DNA of 64,000 bases, from NCBI RefSeq assembly GCF_015319355.1, contig NZ_JADILU010000001.1, positions 310,001 to 374,000 of the forward strand, in the 5' to 3' direction. This DNA is from Psychroserpens luteus (GTDB lineage Bacteria > Bacteroidota > Bacteroidia > Flavobacteriales > Flavobacteriaceae). The first letter of the stretch is position 1, and each line of letters opens with the position of its first letter. Shown in pieces: positions 34,036-43,021 of this stretch. Position numbers and translations under genes: made by a program. The notes below the pieces were generated by a model, which saw nothing but the letters and a program-made list of their open reading frames with translations, ran no database searches and was not told the DNA's origin.

Positions 34036-36033
34036 TTAAGCTAGTGCTAATTGTATAAAAATTTGAGTCCCTTTGTTAATTTGACTTTTAATTTTTATTA
34101 TTCCATTAATGTCATTAACTCTAATTTTCATGTTCCTAAAACCTCTATTATAAGTTACCATATTTTCATCAAAACCTTTACCATTGTCTTGAATACTTAT
34201 AGACATATTTTTTTTCTCTTGTTTTATCTTTAATAAAATACTCGTAGCATCAGAGTGGTTATAGCTATTAGAAATAGCTTCTCTAATTATTAGGAATAAA
34301 TTATATTTAATAGGGCTGTCTATTGTACTCCATAAAATAGCATCAAGCCCCTTTATATGGATTTTTAATGATTCATTCTGATAGCCAGAAGATAGAGTTA
34401 TAATTTGATCTTTAAACGAACTTTCTTCAAACGAAATAGTGCTTAATTCTTTAGATAATTTTCTGATTTTATTTTTAATTGTAATTGTTTGATTTGCTAA
34501 TTCAGTTTTGCCATCCTTATTGAGAGCTATTGAGATGCTTTCCAATTTTTTAGCAACATTATCGTGAAGTTCAATACCAATCTCTTCTTGCTCATTTTGT
34601 TTTGCTTTAATCACGTTTAAACGAGAGTTATATAAAAGCTGTTTCTTTTTAGATTGCATATACTTTATATACAGTATTAATGATAGTATCGATATAATTG
34701 AGAATAAAAAAAACACCCATTTTTGAGTATTAGCTTTTTGAGTGAGTAATTCCTGTTCTACATTATCGGCTATGAGTTGAAGGTTTTCTTTTTCTTTTTT
34801 TTCTGACTGATATTTTGTTTCAATATCTTCTAGTTTAGAATTTATTTTCTCGCTTTGTAGGGAGTCATTGTTGTTTTTAAATTTTTTGAAATACCTTAAA
34901 GACTTTGAATAATCATTTTCCTTTTCGTAAACTATTGATAAGTATTCATTAATATTTGTCTTGGAATTTAAGTTTACTAAAGCATTGTTTATAGTATCAG
35001 GTGCTATTTCAAGCAATAATTTTTTAGCTTCAAAAAAGTTCTCTTGCTTAATATAATTATGAATTAATGTTTCTTTAGCTATATTTTCCAAAAACTTATG
35101 GTCGAGACTTTCCGCAAGTTTAAGTGTCTTCTTTGCATAATCAATGGCTAAGCTATTATTTCCTGATCTTTGGTAAAGTATCGATAAATTAATTAACACA
35201 TCTAGCTCATAAAATTTATTTCCAACTTTTTTAAAATAATATAAAGCTCTCTTGTTATGATAAATGGATTTTTCAAACTTTCCTACTCTCGAGTATAATA
35301 CACCTAAAGCATGTGAAGTTTCATATATATATCTTTGCTTTATTTTGGAAGAATCTTTAAGTGATTTAATGAAAAATTTTTCAGCTGTGTCATACTGAGT
35401 TAAATCCATATATGACCAACCTAGAGCACGATTAGCTGTACTTAAACCATTTAAATCATTGATTTTAATAGCAAAATCTTTAGCATATAAGTACATTTTT
35501 ATTTGGTTACTGAAGTCTTTGACGCTTCCATAAACAATACCAAGATTAGAATAAATATTTCCTTTTACTTTAATAGTATCTTCTTCTTCTTTTAGTTCTA
35601 AATCAATCCCCTTTTTATATATTTCAATTGCTTTGTCATATTCTCTGAAGTGATCATAAACTCTACCAAGTTGATTTATTCCTAATAAGTAGGTTCTTTT
35701 ATCAAGATCAATTATTGTTTTTAACCCATATTTTTTTGCGTTGAGAGAATCTCCTTCTCTGAGATAATGCTCTGATAGGCATCTATAGCCCATAGCTTCA
35801 AGTTCAATATTCTGGTTTTTTTTTGCAATTTTCACCATTTCTTTAAAATAATAGGTTGAATTGCTGAGGGTAGTATCAAAAATCATTGGGTTTAATTCTT
35901 CTAAAAGATTTAGTTTTTTTGTATCAGAATTTAGACTTTCGAATTTGTTAATTAAACTGTCAATTTTTCTATTTTGTCCATAAGACATTATTGAAACAGA
36001 AACTAAAATAAGTTTAGAAAGTAATGATTTCAT
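34036..36033 (-). CDS. TPR-containing histidine kinase (HisKA_3/NarX-like)
   Basis: 665 residues: signal peptide (MSYGQ), TPR repeats to about 400, coiled coil, a transmembrane helix (about 435-455; WVFFLFSIISILSLILYI), a HisKA_3 domain with the conserved EIGIELHDNVAKKLE (phosphorylated His), and an HATPase domain (IREAISNSYNHSDA, DNGKGFDE). It is the partner of the regulator just downstream. It resembles in layout, but not in catalytic class, the kinase at 31039-32958, so the region holds two different TPR sensor kinases in sequence. Confidence 0.87.
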   Translation of the reverse strand: MKSLLSKLILVSVSIMSYGQNRKIDSLINKFESLNSDTKKLNLLEELNPMIFDTTLSNSTYYFKEMVKIAKKNQNIELEAMGYRCLSEHYLREGDSLNAKKYGLKTIIDLDKRTYLLGINQLGRVYDHFREYDKAIEIYKKGIDLELKEEEDTIKVKGNIYSNLGIVYGSVKDFSNQIKMYLYAKDFAIKINDLNGLSTANRALGWSYMDLTQYDTAEKFFIKSLKDSSKIKQRYIYETSHALGVLYSRVGKFEKSIYHNKRALYYFKKVGNKFYELDVLINLSILYQRSGNNSLAIDYAKKTLKLAESLDHKFLENIAKETLIHNYIKQENFFEAKKLLLEIAPDTINNALVNLNSKTNINEYLSIVYEKENDYSKSLRYFKKFKNNNDSLQSEKINSKLEDIETKYQSEKKEKENLQLIADNVEQELLTQKANTQKWVFFLFSIISILSLILYIKYMQSKKKQLLYNSRLNVIKAKQNEQEEIGIELHDNVAKKLESISIALNKDGKTELANQTITIKNKIRKLSKELSTISFEESSFKDQIITLSSGYQNESLKIHIKGLDAILWSTIDSPIKYNLFLIIREAISNSYNHSDATSILLKIKQEKKNMSISIQDNGKGFDENMVTYNRGFRNMKIRVNDINGIIKIKSQINKGTQIFIQLALA

Positions 36034-36220
36034 TTGTTGGCTATTTAAACTTAAATATAAGCCTTAAAGCCCTGTTAGCCAAGTCCTTTTGTTTTAATTG
36101 TATTTTCATTTTTTAGAGGTAGAATTTCATTAATAAATATTAGGTTTTCATTTAAAATATTATTTACTGAAAGTAAACTATAACTTTATTACATAATCAT
36201 TAATTCAACCCCCTTCAGTT

Positions 36221-36805
36221 ATGAATGAGTTTTTTTATTATTTATATCAATATCTGTTTTATATTGTTAATGGATTATTACTTTTTCTTATTCTTAGATT
36301 CATTTTCGCAAGAATACTAAAGACCTATCATTCTAATTGGAACACCTTAATTGATGATTTCAATTTTTCTACTGAAGAGTTTTATCAACTATTTAAAAAA
36401 GAACTACTCAGTCAAGGAGTAAGTGGGATTAATACAAATGATGTTTCGCTTCATGAAGGAAGTATATTTTCTCAAAAAAGAAGATATGTACGTGTGAAAT
36501 GGAAAGAGTATCAATATGATATTTGTGCAGCACCTTTTGGTAAAGGTTTTTTTATTTCATGGTGGCTACTCTATAAAAGTTCTATTTTTCAAATCCTAAT
36601 TTCAAAAATCCCATTTGTTGGTGAGTGGCTAGCTAGAAAACTGTTTCCAATAACTTACTATAAGATTGATACTGCTAGTATGTTTATGACCTATGCGCAA
36701 TCTTCCGTTCTAAAAGTAATTGATGAAATTACTGAAGGGAAGGGTACACGCGCGATACCTGAGACTGAACGTAAACCAATTTTGAAAGATATTTTTAAAC
36801 GTTAA
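36221..36805 (+). CDS. Membrane protein of mobile-element ATPase module
   Basis: 194 residues with an N-terminal hydrophobic segment (about 6-33) and a further amphipathic or hydrophobic patch near 105-140; the rest is soluble and basic (RYVRVKWKEYQYDICAAPFG). No family recognised. The stop is four bases before the large ATPase gene, so the two form a unit, most simply a membrane anchor plus a DNA-pumping ATPase. Upstream, 187 bases separate it from the divergent kinase gene, and the left edge of the mobile element may be there. Confidence 0.65.
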   Translation: MNEFFYYLYQYLFYIVNGLLLFLILRFIFARILKTYHSNWNTLIDDFNFSTEEFYQLFKKELLSQGVSGINTNDVSLHEGSIFSQKRRYVRVKWKEYQYDICAAPFGKGFFISWWLLYKSSIFQILISKIPFVGEWLARKLFPITYYKIDTASMFMTYAQSSVLKVIDEITEGKGTRAIPETERKPILKDIFKR

Positions 36806-36809
36806 GAGT

Positions 36810-39794
36810 ATGTATTCTCCAAGCGAATTAGCAACGATTCAGTTTTACCAATGGGAATATCTCAATCGAGGATACTATCTTTTTGAAGAACCTGTAGATA
36901 TAGAACCACCTTATGCATCACTTAGTTCTTTTTACTCGGCAGAAGAAGAGGTCATAGATGATGGGAGAGTGCCATCTTTCTTATCACAAGCATTAAATAT
37001 TTTAAATAAGCCAAAGCCTTCAAAAGAAGAAGATGTTTCGTTTAGAGATGTGATACCGAATTACATTTCAGAATTACCTGAACTTGTTGGTTTTAGACTT
37101 TCGTTTTCAAACGATCAGGATATAACACAACTTAGAAGCACTGAATTTTTAAATATGTTGTCTTTGAGTTATCAGCCTATTTCATTTGAAATAGTTGGCA
37201 CTGAAGATTCAATTAAAATTCAGCTTGTATGTGATTATGAAGATTCCGAAAGAATTCAATCTCAATTAAGAGCATATTTTCCAAACATCACACTTCAAGA
37301 ATTTAATCCAAAATATTTTGGTTTTAATCAAGATAAAGAAATTGCAATTGCTGATTTTGGTTTGAATGAAGAATTTGTAAGACCCATAAATATTGCTCGC
37401 TCGTATGATATTGATTCGCTAACTTCAATAATAGCTGTTTTTGACATACTTAAAGAAGATGAAATTGCAGTATTTCAAATTTTATTCAAAGGAGTAAATT
37501 CTCCCTTAGCAAAAGATATCCCATACGCAGTAAGTGATGGAAGAGGAGGCTCTTTTTTTACTGATGCACCAGAGATGGTAGTCTGTGCAAAAGAAAAAGT
37601 TTCTGCACCACTGTTTAGTGTTGTTATGCGGATTGCAGTTCAAGGAAAATATAATGATAGAAGTTCAGCTCTAGCAAGAGAGTTCACAAAAAGTATTACA
37701 AGAGCTTCATCTTCTGATTTTAATAAATTGGTTCCATTATCTAACGAAGGATATAATTATGATTTTCATTCTTACAATCTTCATAATAGACTAAGCAATC
37801 GTCTTGGATGTATTCTCAATAGTAATGAATTATCCACGTTTGTTCACTATCCAAATAAAACGGTAGTATCTAGCAAATTAAGAAAGAGAGGAGAGAAGTC
37901 TAAATTATTAGCTTCTGAGGCAATCAATCAAAAGTATTCTATTGGATTAAATGTTCATGAAGGAAATGAGTATCAAGTTAGCCTCAGCGACACATCTCGA
38001 TTAAGTCATACACATATTATAGGCTCAACAGGAGTAGGGAAGTCGACGCTAATGGTAAATATGATATTACAGGATATACAAAAAGGAAATGGATGTGCTG
38101 TGTTTGATCCTCACGGTGATGTTGTTGAGGATATTCTTCTACGAATTCCTGATAAAAGAAAAGATGATGTGATAATAATTGATCCATCAGATATTAATTA
38201 TCCAATCGGATTTAATATTCTTAGTGCGTCAAGTGAAATTGAGAAGATTGTTCTAAGTTCAGATTTAGTATCCTCTTTTAAAAGATATTCTACTGCTTGG
38301 GGAGATAATATTAATGCTGTTTTTAGTCAGGCGATAGCAGTATTTCTTGAGCACGATAATGGCGATACACTATTAGATTTGAAACGTTTTTTAATAGAAG
38401 ATACCTTTCGAAATAAAGTTCTTGAGGACATAAGAGAGCCCTCAATACTATATTATTGGGAAAATGAATATCCAATGGTAAAAAAAGGTATTGCTCCTCT
38501 TCTCACAAGAATTGATACTTTTTTGAGGCCGAAAATTATACGCAACATGTTATGTCAGAATGAAGGAGTTGATTTCAATGACTGTATTAATTCAAAGAAG
38601 ATAGTCCTCATCAAATTATCTCAAGGATTTATCGGTGAGCAGAATTGTTTCTTATTAGGATCAATTTTCCTAGCAAAATTCAATCAAGTAATTCAAGGCA
38701 GACAAGCTCTAAATAAATCAAATCGACATCCTTTCTATATCTACTTAGACGAATTTCAGAATATGATTACGCCTAGTATTTTATCAATCTTAAGTGGTGC
38801 TAGAAAATATGGTCTTGGATTAATTTTAGTACATCAAGAATTGAGTCAAATCTCTGATGTTAAAATCTTGAATTCAGTAATGGCAAATCCATATATAAGA
38901 GTATGTTTTCGCCTAGGAGATAATGATGCAAAGAAATTGGAATCTGGATTTTCATATTTTGATGCATTGGATTTAACCAAATTAAGTAGAGGTGAGGCAA
39001 TCATGAAATTAGGAAGTAGTAGTAATGATTTCAATCTACAAACATCATTACTTGCAGAATATGATGAGGTAAAAGGGAACTCAATTAGAAAACAAATGAT
39101 AGAGAATTCTAGAAATCAATTTGCCAAAACTAAAGATGAAGTAGAGAGTATTGTTAGAAAGAGTTTTACTTCATTTCAGAGAACTAAGAAAGTAATTAAG
39201 AAGAAAGAAATTCTAAAACCTCAAGTAGAGAACAGAGAGGATAATAATTCAAAAGACATAGCTCAAGACATAAAGGAAAGTGTTAAGAAAAAGGAACAGG
39301 AATCACATGAAATAAGAACTCATCGATATCTTCAAAACCTTATTATGAAAATGGGGCAAGACAGAAATTTTATAGGAACTATCGAAAGCCCTACTGCAGA
39401 TGGAGGAAGAATTGATGTTGTTTTGCATAATGACGATATGAGAATTGCTTTTGAAATTTCAGAAACTAATACATCTGCTTATGAAGTTCAAAATATTAAG
39501 AAATGTATCAATGATAAATGTAATTCTGTGGTGGTAATTTCTAAGAATAAAAAACATTTAAATGATATTCAGAAATTAGCCCATGAAGAACTGACTAATA
39601 ATCAGATTTCTTTAGTTCAATTCATTCAACCTGCTCAGATTGCTGAGGTTTTAGATAGTCAAATGATTCTCCATAAACCAAAGGAAGAAATGGTTAAAGG
39701 TTTTAGGGTGATCACCGAGTATAATGCAGATGAAGTCGTTAGTCCTAACTCAATTAAATCACATATTTCAAAGCTTTTTAGAAAGCGAAAATAA
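36810..39794 (+). CDS. TraG/VirD4-like ATPase with C-terminal nuclease-like domain
   Basis: 994 residues. An N-terminal domain (about 1-375) is followed by a TraG/VirD4/HerA-type motor: Walker A GSTGVGKST with Lys411, VFDPHGDV, IIIDPSD, and Walker B YIYLDEFQ with Asp647/Glu648. A charged coiled linker (about 760-840) leads to a C-terminal domain with GGRIDVVLHNDD (Asp869) and IAFEIS (Glu882, Ser884), which resembles a PD-(D/E)xK fold with Ser replacing the usual Lys. Conjugation partners such as a relaxase or other type IV secretion genes are absent. It may pump or cut DNA at the membrane; a defence role is possible but unproven. Confidence 0.75.
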   Translation: MYSPSELATIQFYQWEYLNRGYYLFEEPVDIEPPYASLSSFYSAEEEVIDDGRVPSFLSQALNILNKPKPSKEEDVSFRDVIPNYISELPELVGFRLSFSNDQDITQLRSTEFLNMLSLSYQPISFEIVGTEDSIKIQLVCDYEDSERIQSQLRAYFPNITLQEFNPKYFGFNQDKEIAIADFGLNEEFVRPINIARSYDIDSLTSIIAVFDILKEDEIAVFQILFKGVNSPLAKDIPYAVSDGRGGSFFTDAPEMVVCAKEKVSAPLFSVVMRIAVQGKYNDRSSALAREFTKSITRASSSDFNKLVPLSNEGYNYDFHSYNLHNRLSNRLGCILNSNELSTFVHYPNKTVVSSKLRKRGEKSKLLASEAINQKYSIGLNVHEGNEYQVSLSDTSRLSHTHIIGSTGVGKSTLMVNMILQDIQKGNGCAVFDPHGDVVEDILLRIPDKRKDDVIIIDPSDINYPIGFNILSASSEIEKIVLSSDLVSSFKRYSTAWGDNINAVFSQAIAVFLEHDNGDTLLDLKRFLIEDTFRNKVLEDIREPSILYYWENEYPMVKKGIAPLLTRIDTFLRPKIIRNMLCQNEGVDFNDCINSKKIVLIKLSQGFIGEQNCFLLGSIFLAKFNQVIQGRQALNKSNRHPFYIYLDEFQNMITPSILSILSGARKYGLGLILVHQELSQISDVKILNSVMANPYIRVCFRLGDNDAKKLESGFSYFDALDLTKLSRGEAIMKLGSSSNDFNLQTSLLAEYDEVKGNSIRKQMIENSRNQFAKTKDEVESIVRKSFTSFQRTKKVIKKKEILKPQVENREDNNSKDIAQDIKESVKKKEQESHEIRTHRYLQNLIMKMGQDRNFIGTIESPTADGGRIDVVLHNDDMRIAFEISETNTSAYEVQNIKKCINDKCNSVVVISKNKKHLNDIQKLAHEELTNNQISLVQFIQPAQIAEVLDSQMILHKPKEEMVKGFRVITEYNADEVVSPNSIKSHISKLFRKRK

Positions 39795-39857
39795 TTATAT
39801 AAGTATGCTTTGAATTGACTAAAACATGTCTTATTTTAGAGTTAAAACACTGACAAT

Positions 39858-41342
39858 ATGAATGTTGGAATATTTGTTCGCGTAAGCGTTATTGATAAGA
39901 AAAATAAGGAGAGTCCTGAAATACATGAAGAGCGTGCAAGGCAATTTGCTTTCTCTAAAGGGTGGAATGTGGTGCGTGTTTATGTGCTTCCTGGAATATC
40001 TGGAAAGACGACTCTAAATCAGGTAGAAACTCAAAAAATGCTCAATGATATTAAGATGGGTGTTATTGAAGGGATTATTTTCAGCAAACTTGCTCGATTA
40101 GCCCGTAATACTGAAGAACTATTATTCTATTCAAAATATTTTCAAGAGCATAATGCAAGTTTAATCTCTCTAAGCGAGTCAATAGATACATCTACTTCAA
40201 GTGGACGTCTTTTTTATACGATGATATCAGCAATGGGACAATGGGAACGAGAGAACAATTTAGAACGGATGCTCGCTTCTATTGAAACTCGCAGAAGCAT
40301 GGGGAAATTTACTGGTGGAACGGTTAGTCATGGTTTTACCATTGTAGATGCTAAAGTTGTTATCAATAAAGAAGAAGCTCCTGTTAGAAGACTCATGTTT
40401 GATTTATTTTTAGAACATCAAAGAATGTCTACGGTGGCTCGAAAACTTAATGATAAAGGATATAGAACAAGAAAAGATAAAGCATGGTCTGATACAACCA
40501 TACGACGTCTTCTTAAAAATACAGATGCAAAAGGAATGCGTAAGTTTAATTATAAAACTCCAGTGACTAAGGATAATCCTACAGGACTAAAACCTCAATC
40601 TGAATGGGAATATCTGAAATGTCCTCAATTAGTGTCGGAAGAAAAATGGGAGTCAGTAAATGCTATTATAAGAGAACAAGAGAAGGGAAGTATATTCAAG
40701 CAACCTCTCAACAAGAGAATTCATTTATTCACAAACATTATTAAATGTGAACATGGACATAAGATGTCTATAAAATCTAGAAGTAATAGATACACGTGCA
40801 AAGAATGTAAATATGGAATAGGAAAAGAAGATCTTGAGGATATCTTCTTAACTCGATTAAAACAATTTCTAAAATCTAATGATGAATTAAGTGAATATAA
40901 TAAATCAAATGCTATTGAAATAAAACTGAAAGAGGATGAGATAGAATTTGCTGAAAATAAGTTTAAGAAAGTTAAAAAGAGACTTGATAAACTAGTTGAA
41001 CTTAATCTATCAGGTGAAATTCCTACAGTTGGATTTAAGAAACATTATGAACCTGTTTTTCTGAAGACAGAACAATTAAGACAGAACATAAAAGACTTAC
41101 AATTAGAACTAGAAGCTTTACAAAACGCAAAGAGTTCTTTTAATGAAATAGCATCAAAATCATTAGAATTTTATAATAATTGGGGAAATCTAGATAGGGC
41201 AGAGAAGCGTTCTATTATTGAATCTACAACCACAGAAATACTATTTAATAACAAAACAATCAATTTCAAGATGAAGAAGGTAGCTCCGCTGTCTTCTTTA
41301 GAATTAAACAACAATGGTCAACACTGTGGCATAATATCGTAG
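39858..41342 (+). CDS. Large serine recombinase (integrase)
   Basis: 494 residues: N-terminal resolvase domain with the nucleophile Ser10 in FVRVS and the conserved KLARLARN block, a recombinase domain (about 155-265), a zinc-ribbon (CEHGH near 300 and CKEC near 318), and a long coiled coil (about 360-430). This layout is that of phage and element integrases. The stop codon and last five codons lie in sequence belonging to the ssb reading frame, so the gene runs up to and slightly over the integration boundary. It should integrate and excise the 36-41 kb module. Confidence 0.92.
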   Translation: MNVGIFVRVSVIDKKNKESPEIHEERARQFAFSKGWNVVRVYVLPGISGKTTLNQVETQKMLNDIKMGVIEGIIFSKLARLARNTEELLFYSKYFQEHNASLISLSESIDTSTSSGRLFYTMISAMGQWERENNLERMLASIETRRSMGKFTGGTVSHGFTIVDAKVVINKEEAPVRRLMFDLFLEHQRMSTVARKLNDKGYRTRKDKAWSDTTIRRLLKNTDAKGMRKFNYKTPVTKDNPTGLKPQSEWEYLKCPQLVSEEKWESVNAIIREQEKGSIFKQPLNKRIHLFTNIIKCEHGHKMSIKSRSNRYTCKECKYGIGKEDLEDIFLTRLKQFLKSNDELSEYNKSNAIEIKLKEDEIEFAENKFKKVKKRLDKLVELNLSGEIPTVGFKKHYEPVFLKTEQLRQNIKDLQLELEALQNAKSSFNEIASKSLEFYNNWGNLDRAEKRSIIESTTTEILFNNKTINFKMKKVAPLSSLELNNNGQHCGIIS

Positions 41343-41503
41343 TGCGTGGCGGACTCGTAAAAGTCGTAGAAGAATACATCACCAAAGGAAAAGAAATTGC
41401 CATAGAAGGAAAATTGACAAACCGATCTTGGGATGATAAAGATGGCGTAAAACGTTACACAACAGAAATCATTTGTAACGAATTATTGATGTTGGGTAAA
41501 TAG
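41327..41503 (+). pseudogene. ssb: 3' fragment of single-stranded DNA-binding protein gene (ssb)
   Basis: In the frame from 41327, 58 codons read as the C-terminal half of an SSB OB-fold: WHNIVV, then EEYITKGKEIAIEGKLTNRS, DKDGVKRYTTEI and NELLML, ending at TAG 41501. The N-terminal half is missing in this window. The fragment begins inside the 3' end of the large serine recombinase gene, overlapping it by 16 bases in another frame. This looks like an integration scar, with ssb or a copy of it as the target. Whether a complete ssb exists elsewhere cannot be seen. Confidence 0.85.
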
Positions 41504-41530
41504 AGTATTTAGATATTTAGAATAAAAAAG

Positions 41531-41549
41531 GGCTTCCACTACGGAAGCC
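41531..41549. terminator. Bidirectional terminator after ssb fragment
   Basis: GGCTTCC and its complement flank a 5-base loop, with A-runs before and T-runs after, so it can stop transcription from both sides. It lies between the ssb remnant and the cupredoxin gene, which converge on it. Confidence 0.8.
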
Positions 41550-41575
41550 TTTTTTGTTATTTATAATTTGGGGAA

Positions 41576-41962
41576 TTATTCTACCGTCAATGTATATTGT
41601 GGTGTTGGATTCATTGGGCAAAAATATACATACTCACCTTTCTCTAAAACCGTAACATTAGATTTTTGGGTTTTGTTATTACTTACAACCTCTGTAACGT
41701 AAGCTGTTTTAATATGATTCTCAGGTTTAGAAGCATCTGTTCCTTTTTTAATTAAAACAAACCCTACATCATGACCAACATTGTTATTTGCAATCTCAAA
41801 AATGTACGAGCCTTCTTTTAAAGTCACTTCTTGTTGAGTAAAAACACCTTTAGTTTGTTCTAACGATATTGTTTTTACAGCTGTTTTAGCCATTTTGTCT
41901 TGAGCATTTGTAGTTAATGTAAATGCGATAACCATTACGAATATTGAAATTACTTTTTTCAT
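41576..41962 (-). CDS. Secreted cupredoxin-like protein
   Basis: 128 residues with a signal peptide (cut near TNAQ, residue 21). The mature domain is a cupredoxin-like beta-sandwich: FTQQEVTLKEGSYIFEIAN, His64 in VGHDVGF and Cys115 in YFCPMNPTPQYTL. Blue-copper proteins also need a second His and usually a Met after the Cys; the His is absent and Met117 is out of place, so copper binding may be altered or lost. It lies 41 bases downstream of the AhpD-like gene and probably forms an operon with it. Confidence 0.75.
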   Translation of the reverse strand: MKKVISIFVMVIAFTLTTNAQDKMAKTAVKTISLEQTKGVFTQQEVTLKEGSYIFEIANNNVGHDVGFVLIKKGTDASKPENHIKTAYVTEVVSNNKTQKSNVTVLEKGEYVYFCPMNPTPQYTLTVE

Positions 41963-42003
41963 CTTGTATTTATTTTATGTATTATTAATTGTTTTTATTT
42001 ATG

Positions 42004-42552
42004 TTATGCAAATGTTTCTTCTAATGAAGGTGCCAATGGGAAATCTACAGGTACTTTAGTTGTACTGTGTACATAGTTTGAAATCGTTTTATCACCAACT
42101 AATGATATCGTGTCAATTAAATTTCCTTTTGTATATCCAGCTTCAAAATAGTTGTCAAGAACATCTTGATCTGTATTTCCTCTGTTCTCAGTAATGTTTT
42201 TTGCTAGTTTAGCTAAAGCATCTAATTTATTATCAAATGATGCTCTACCAGCTCTTAATTCTAAAATTTGAGCATCATTAAAACCATTCATTTTGCCAAT
42301 TGCTGTATGTGCAGATAAACAGTAGATACAGTTATTGACTTGACTTACCGCTAAGTTTACAACTTCTTTTTCTTTAGCAGATAATGATGTTTTTGCGTTT
42401 GCAAAATTTAAATAGTTTTCTAATGCAGTATCGCTATTAGCATAAGTTGCATATAAATTTGGGACAAACCCTAAAGCTTTATTTAGGTTGTCAAAAATTG
42501 CTTGATTGTTTTCACTTACGTTTTCTCTTGTTGGTATATTAAATGTTTTCAT
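42004..42552 (-). CDS. AhpD-like carboxymuconolactone decarboxylase family protein
   Basis: 182 residues. The CMD/AhpD core has C75-x2-C78-x3-H82 (NCIYCLSAHTAIG), the redox-active site of alkylhydroperoxidase-type members, preceded by SAKEKEVVNLAVS. Such enzymes reduce peroxides or handle reactive substrates using the Cys pair. Two copies of a promoter-like module lie upstream, then the gene of an AraC regulator in the same direction, suggesting control by that regulator. Cupredoxin gene follows. Confidence 0.85.
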   Translation of the reverse strand: MKTFNIPTRENVSENNQAIFDNLNKALGFVPNLYATYANSDTALENYLNFANAKTSLSAKEKEVVNLAVSQVNNCIYCLSAHTAIGKMNGFNDAQILELRAGRASFDNKLDALAKLAKNITENRGNTDQDVLDNYFEAGYTKGNLIDTISLVGDKTISNYVHSTTKVPVDFPLAPSLEETFA

Positions 42553-43019
42553 GTGTTTGTTTTTAATTGTTTTTTGATGGTCACATGCTGTTCGCTAATA
42601 AAAATTCTTAAGAATAATAAAACTTACAGTATGCTCGATTCATGTGTATATTTTTTAAAATTGTTTAGTAATTATTTACACTGCAAAGATGCGATGTGTA
42701 TTAGTGTGTTAAAATGGTTGTTTTTCCTTTTGAGTTGTCAATTTTTCCCTTTATGGTTTTTTTCTTCGGAAATGTTAACTCACATGAGGTTTCTCTGCAT
42801 CACAATAGAAATCGTGAATATGCTTTTGCTCGCAGTGTGTTTTAGGAGTTATCGTGTTGACGATTTTTTTTTGGCTAGTTCTGAATATTTCAATTAGATT
42901 GAAAATAGATATGTGTTTTAATTTCATCTTTATAAGTGTTTTTGTTTAACACTGCAAAGATGCAATAGCAGGCAAGTTGAAAAAATGGAGGTTATTCCCT
43001 GTGAAATGTCAATTTTTCC
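42553..43019. other. Intergenic region with duplicated promoter modules
   Basis: 467 bases between the AraC-type gene and the AhpD-like gene. Two similar 73-base modules lie at 42678-42750 and 42949-43021. A plus-strand frame of 131 codons (42502-42897) crosses the AhpD start and is hydrophobic nonsense, so I do not accept it as a gene. Confidence 0.6.
42678..42750 (-). promoter_or_regulatory. Promoter module, copy proximal to the AhpD operon
   Basis: Read on the minus strand it has AGGGAAAAATTGACA at the upstream end, a related AGGAAAAAC word 22 bases later, and GCATCTTTGCAGTGT at the downstream end; CATCTTTG is close to the -7 consensus TAnnTTTG. Two related boxes about 22 bases apart suit an AraC dimer. 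No -33 TTG is seen, which fits an activator-dependent promoter. Confidence 0.55.
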
Positions 43020-43021
43020 CT
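42949..43021 (-). promoter_or_regulatory. Promoter module, copy distal (overlaps AraC gene stop)
   Basis: Shares both end blocks with 42678-42750 exactly (15 bases each) and at identical distance (58 bases between their plus-strand starts); the middle is diverged. The upstream block ends over the AraC-type gene's stop codon. Same orientation as the other copy. Confidence 0.55.

Noticed and set aside
36034-36220. Left attachment site of the serine-recombinase element next to the kinase gene
   Set aside because: No sequence here matches the ssb junction at 41.3 kb and no ssb 5' half is present, so the left end is not proven.
36221-39794. Complete conjugative element
   Set aside because: Only a coupling-type ATPase and one membrane protein are present; no relaxase, VirB4-like ATPase or pilus genes are found.
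42502-42897. 131-codon plus-strand reading frame over the AhpD promoter
   Set aside because: It overlaps the start of the real gene, is a hydrophobic, Cys-rich sequence without a family pattern, and crosses two promoter-like modules.
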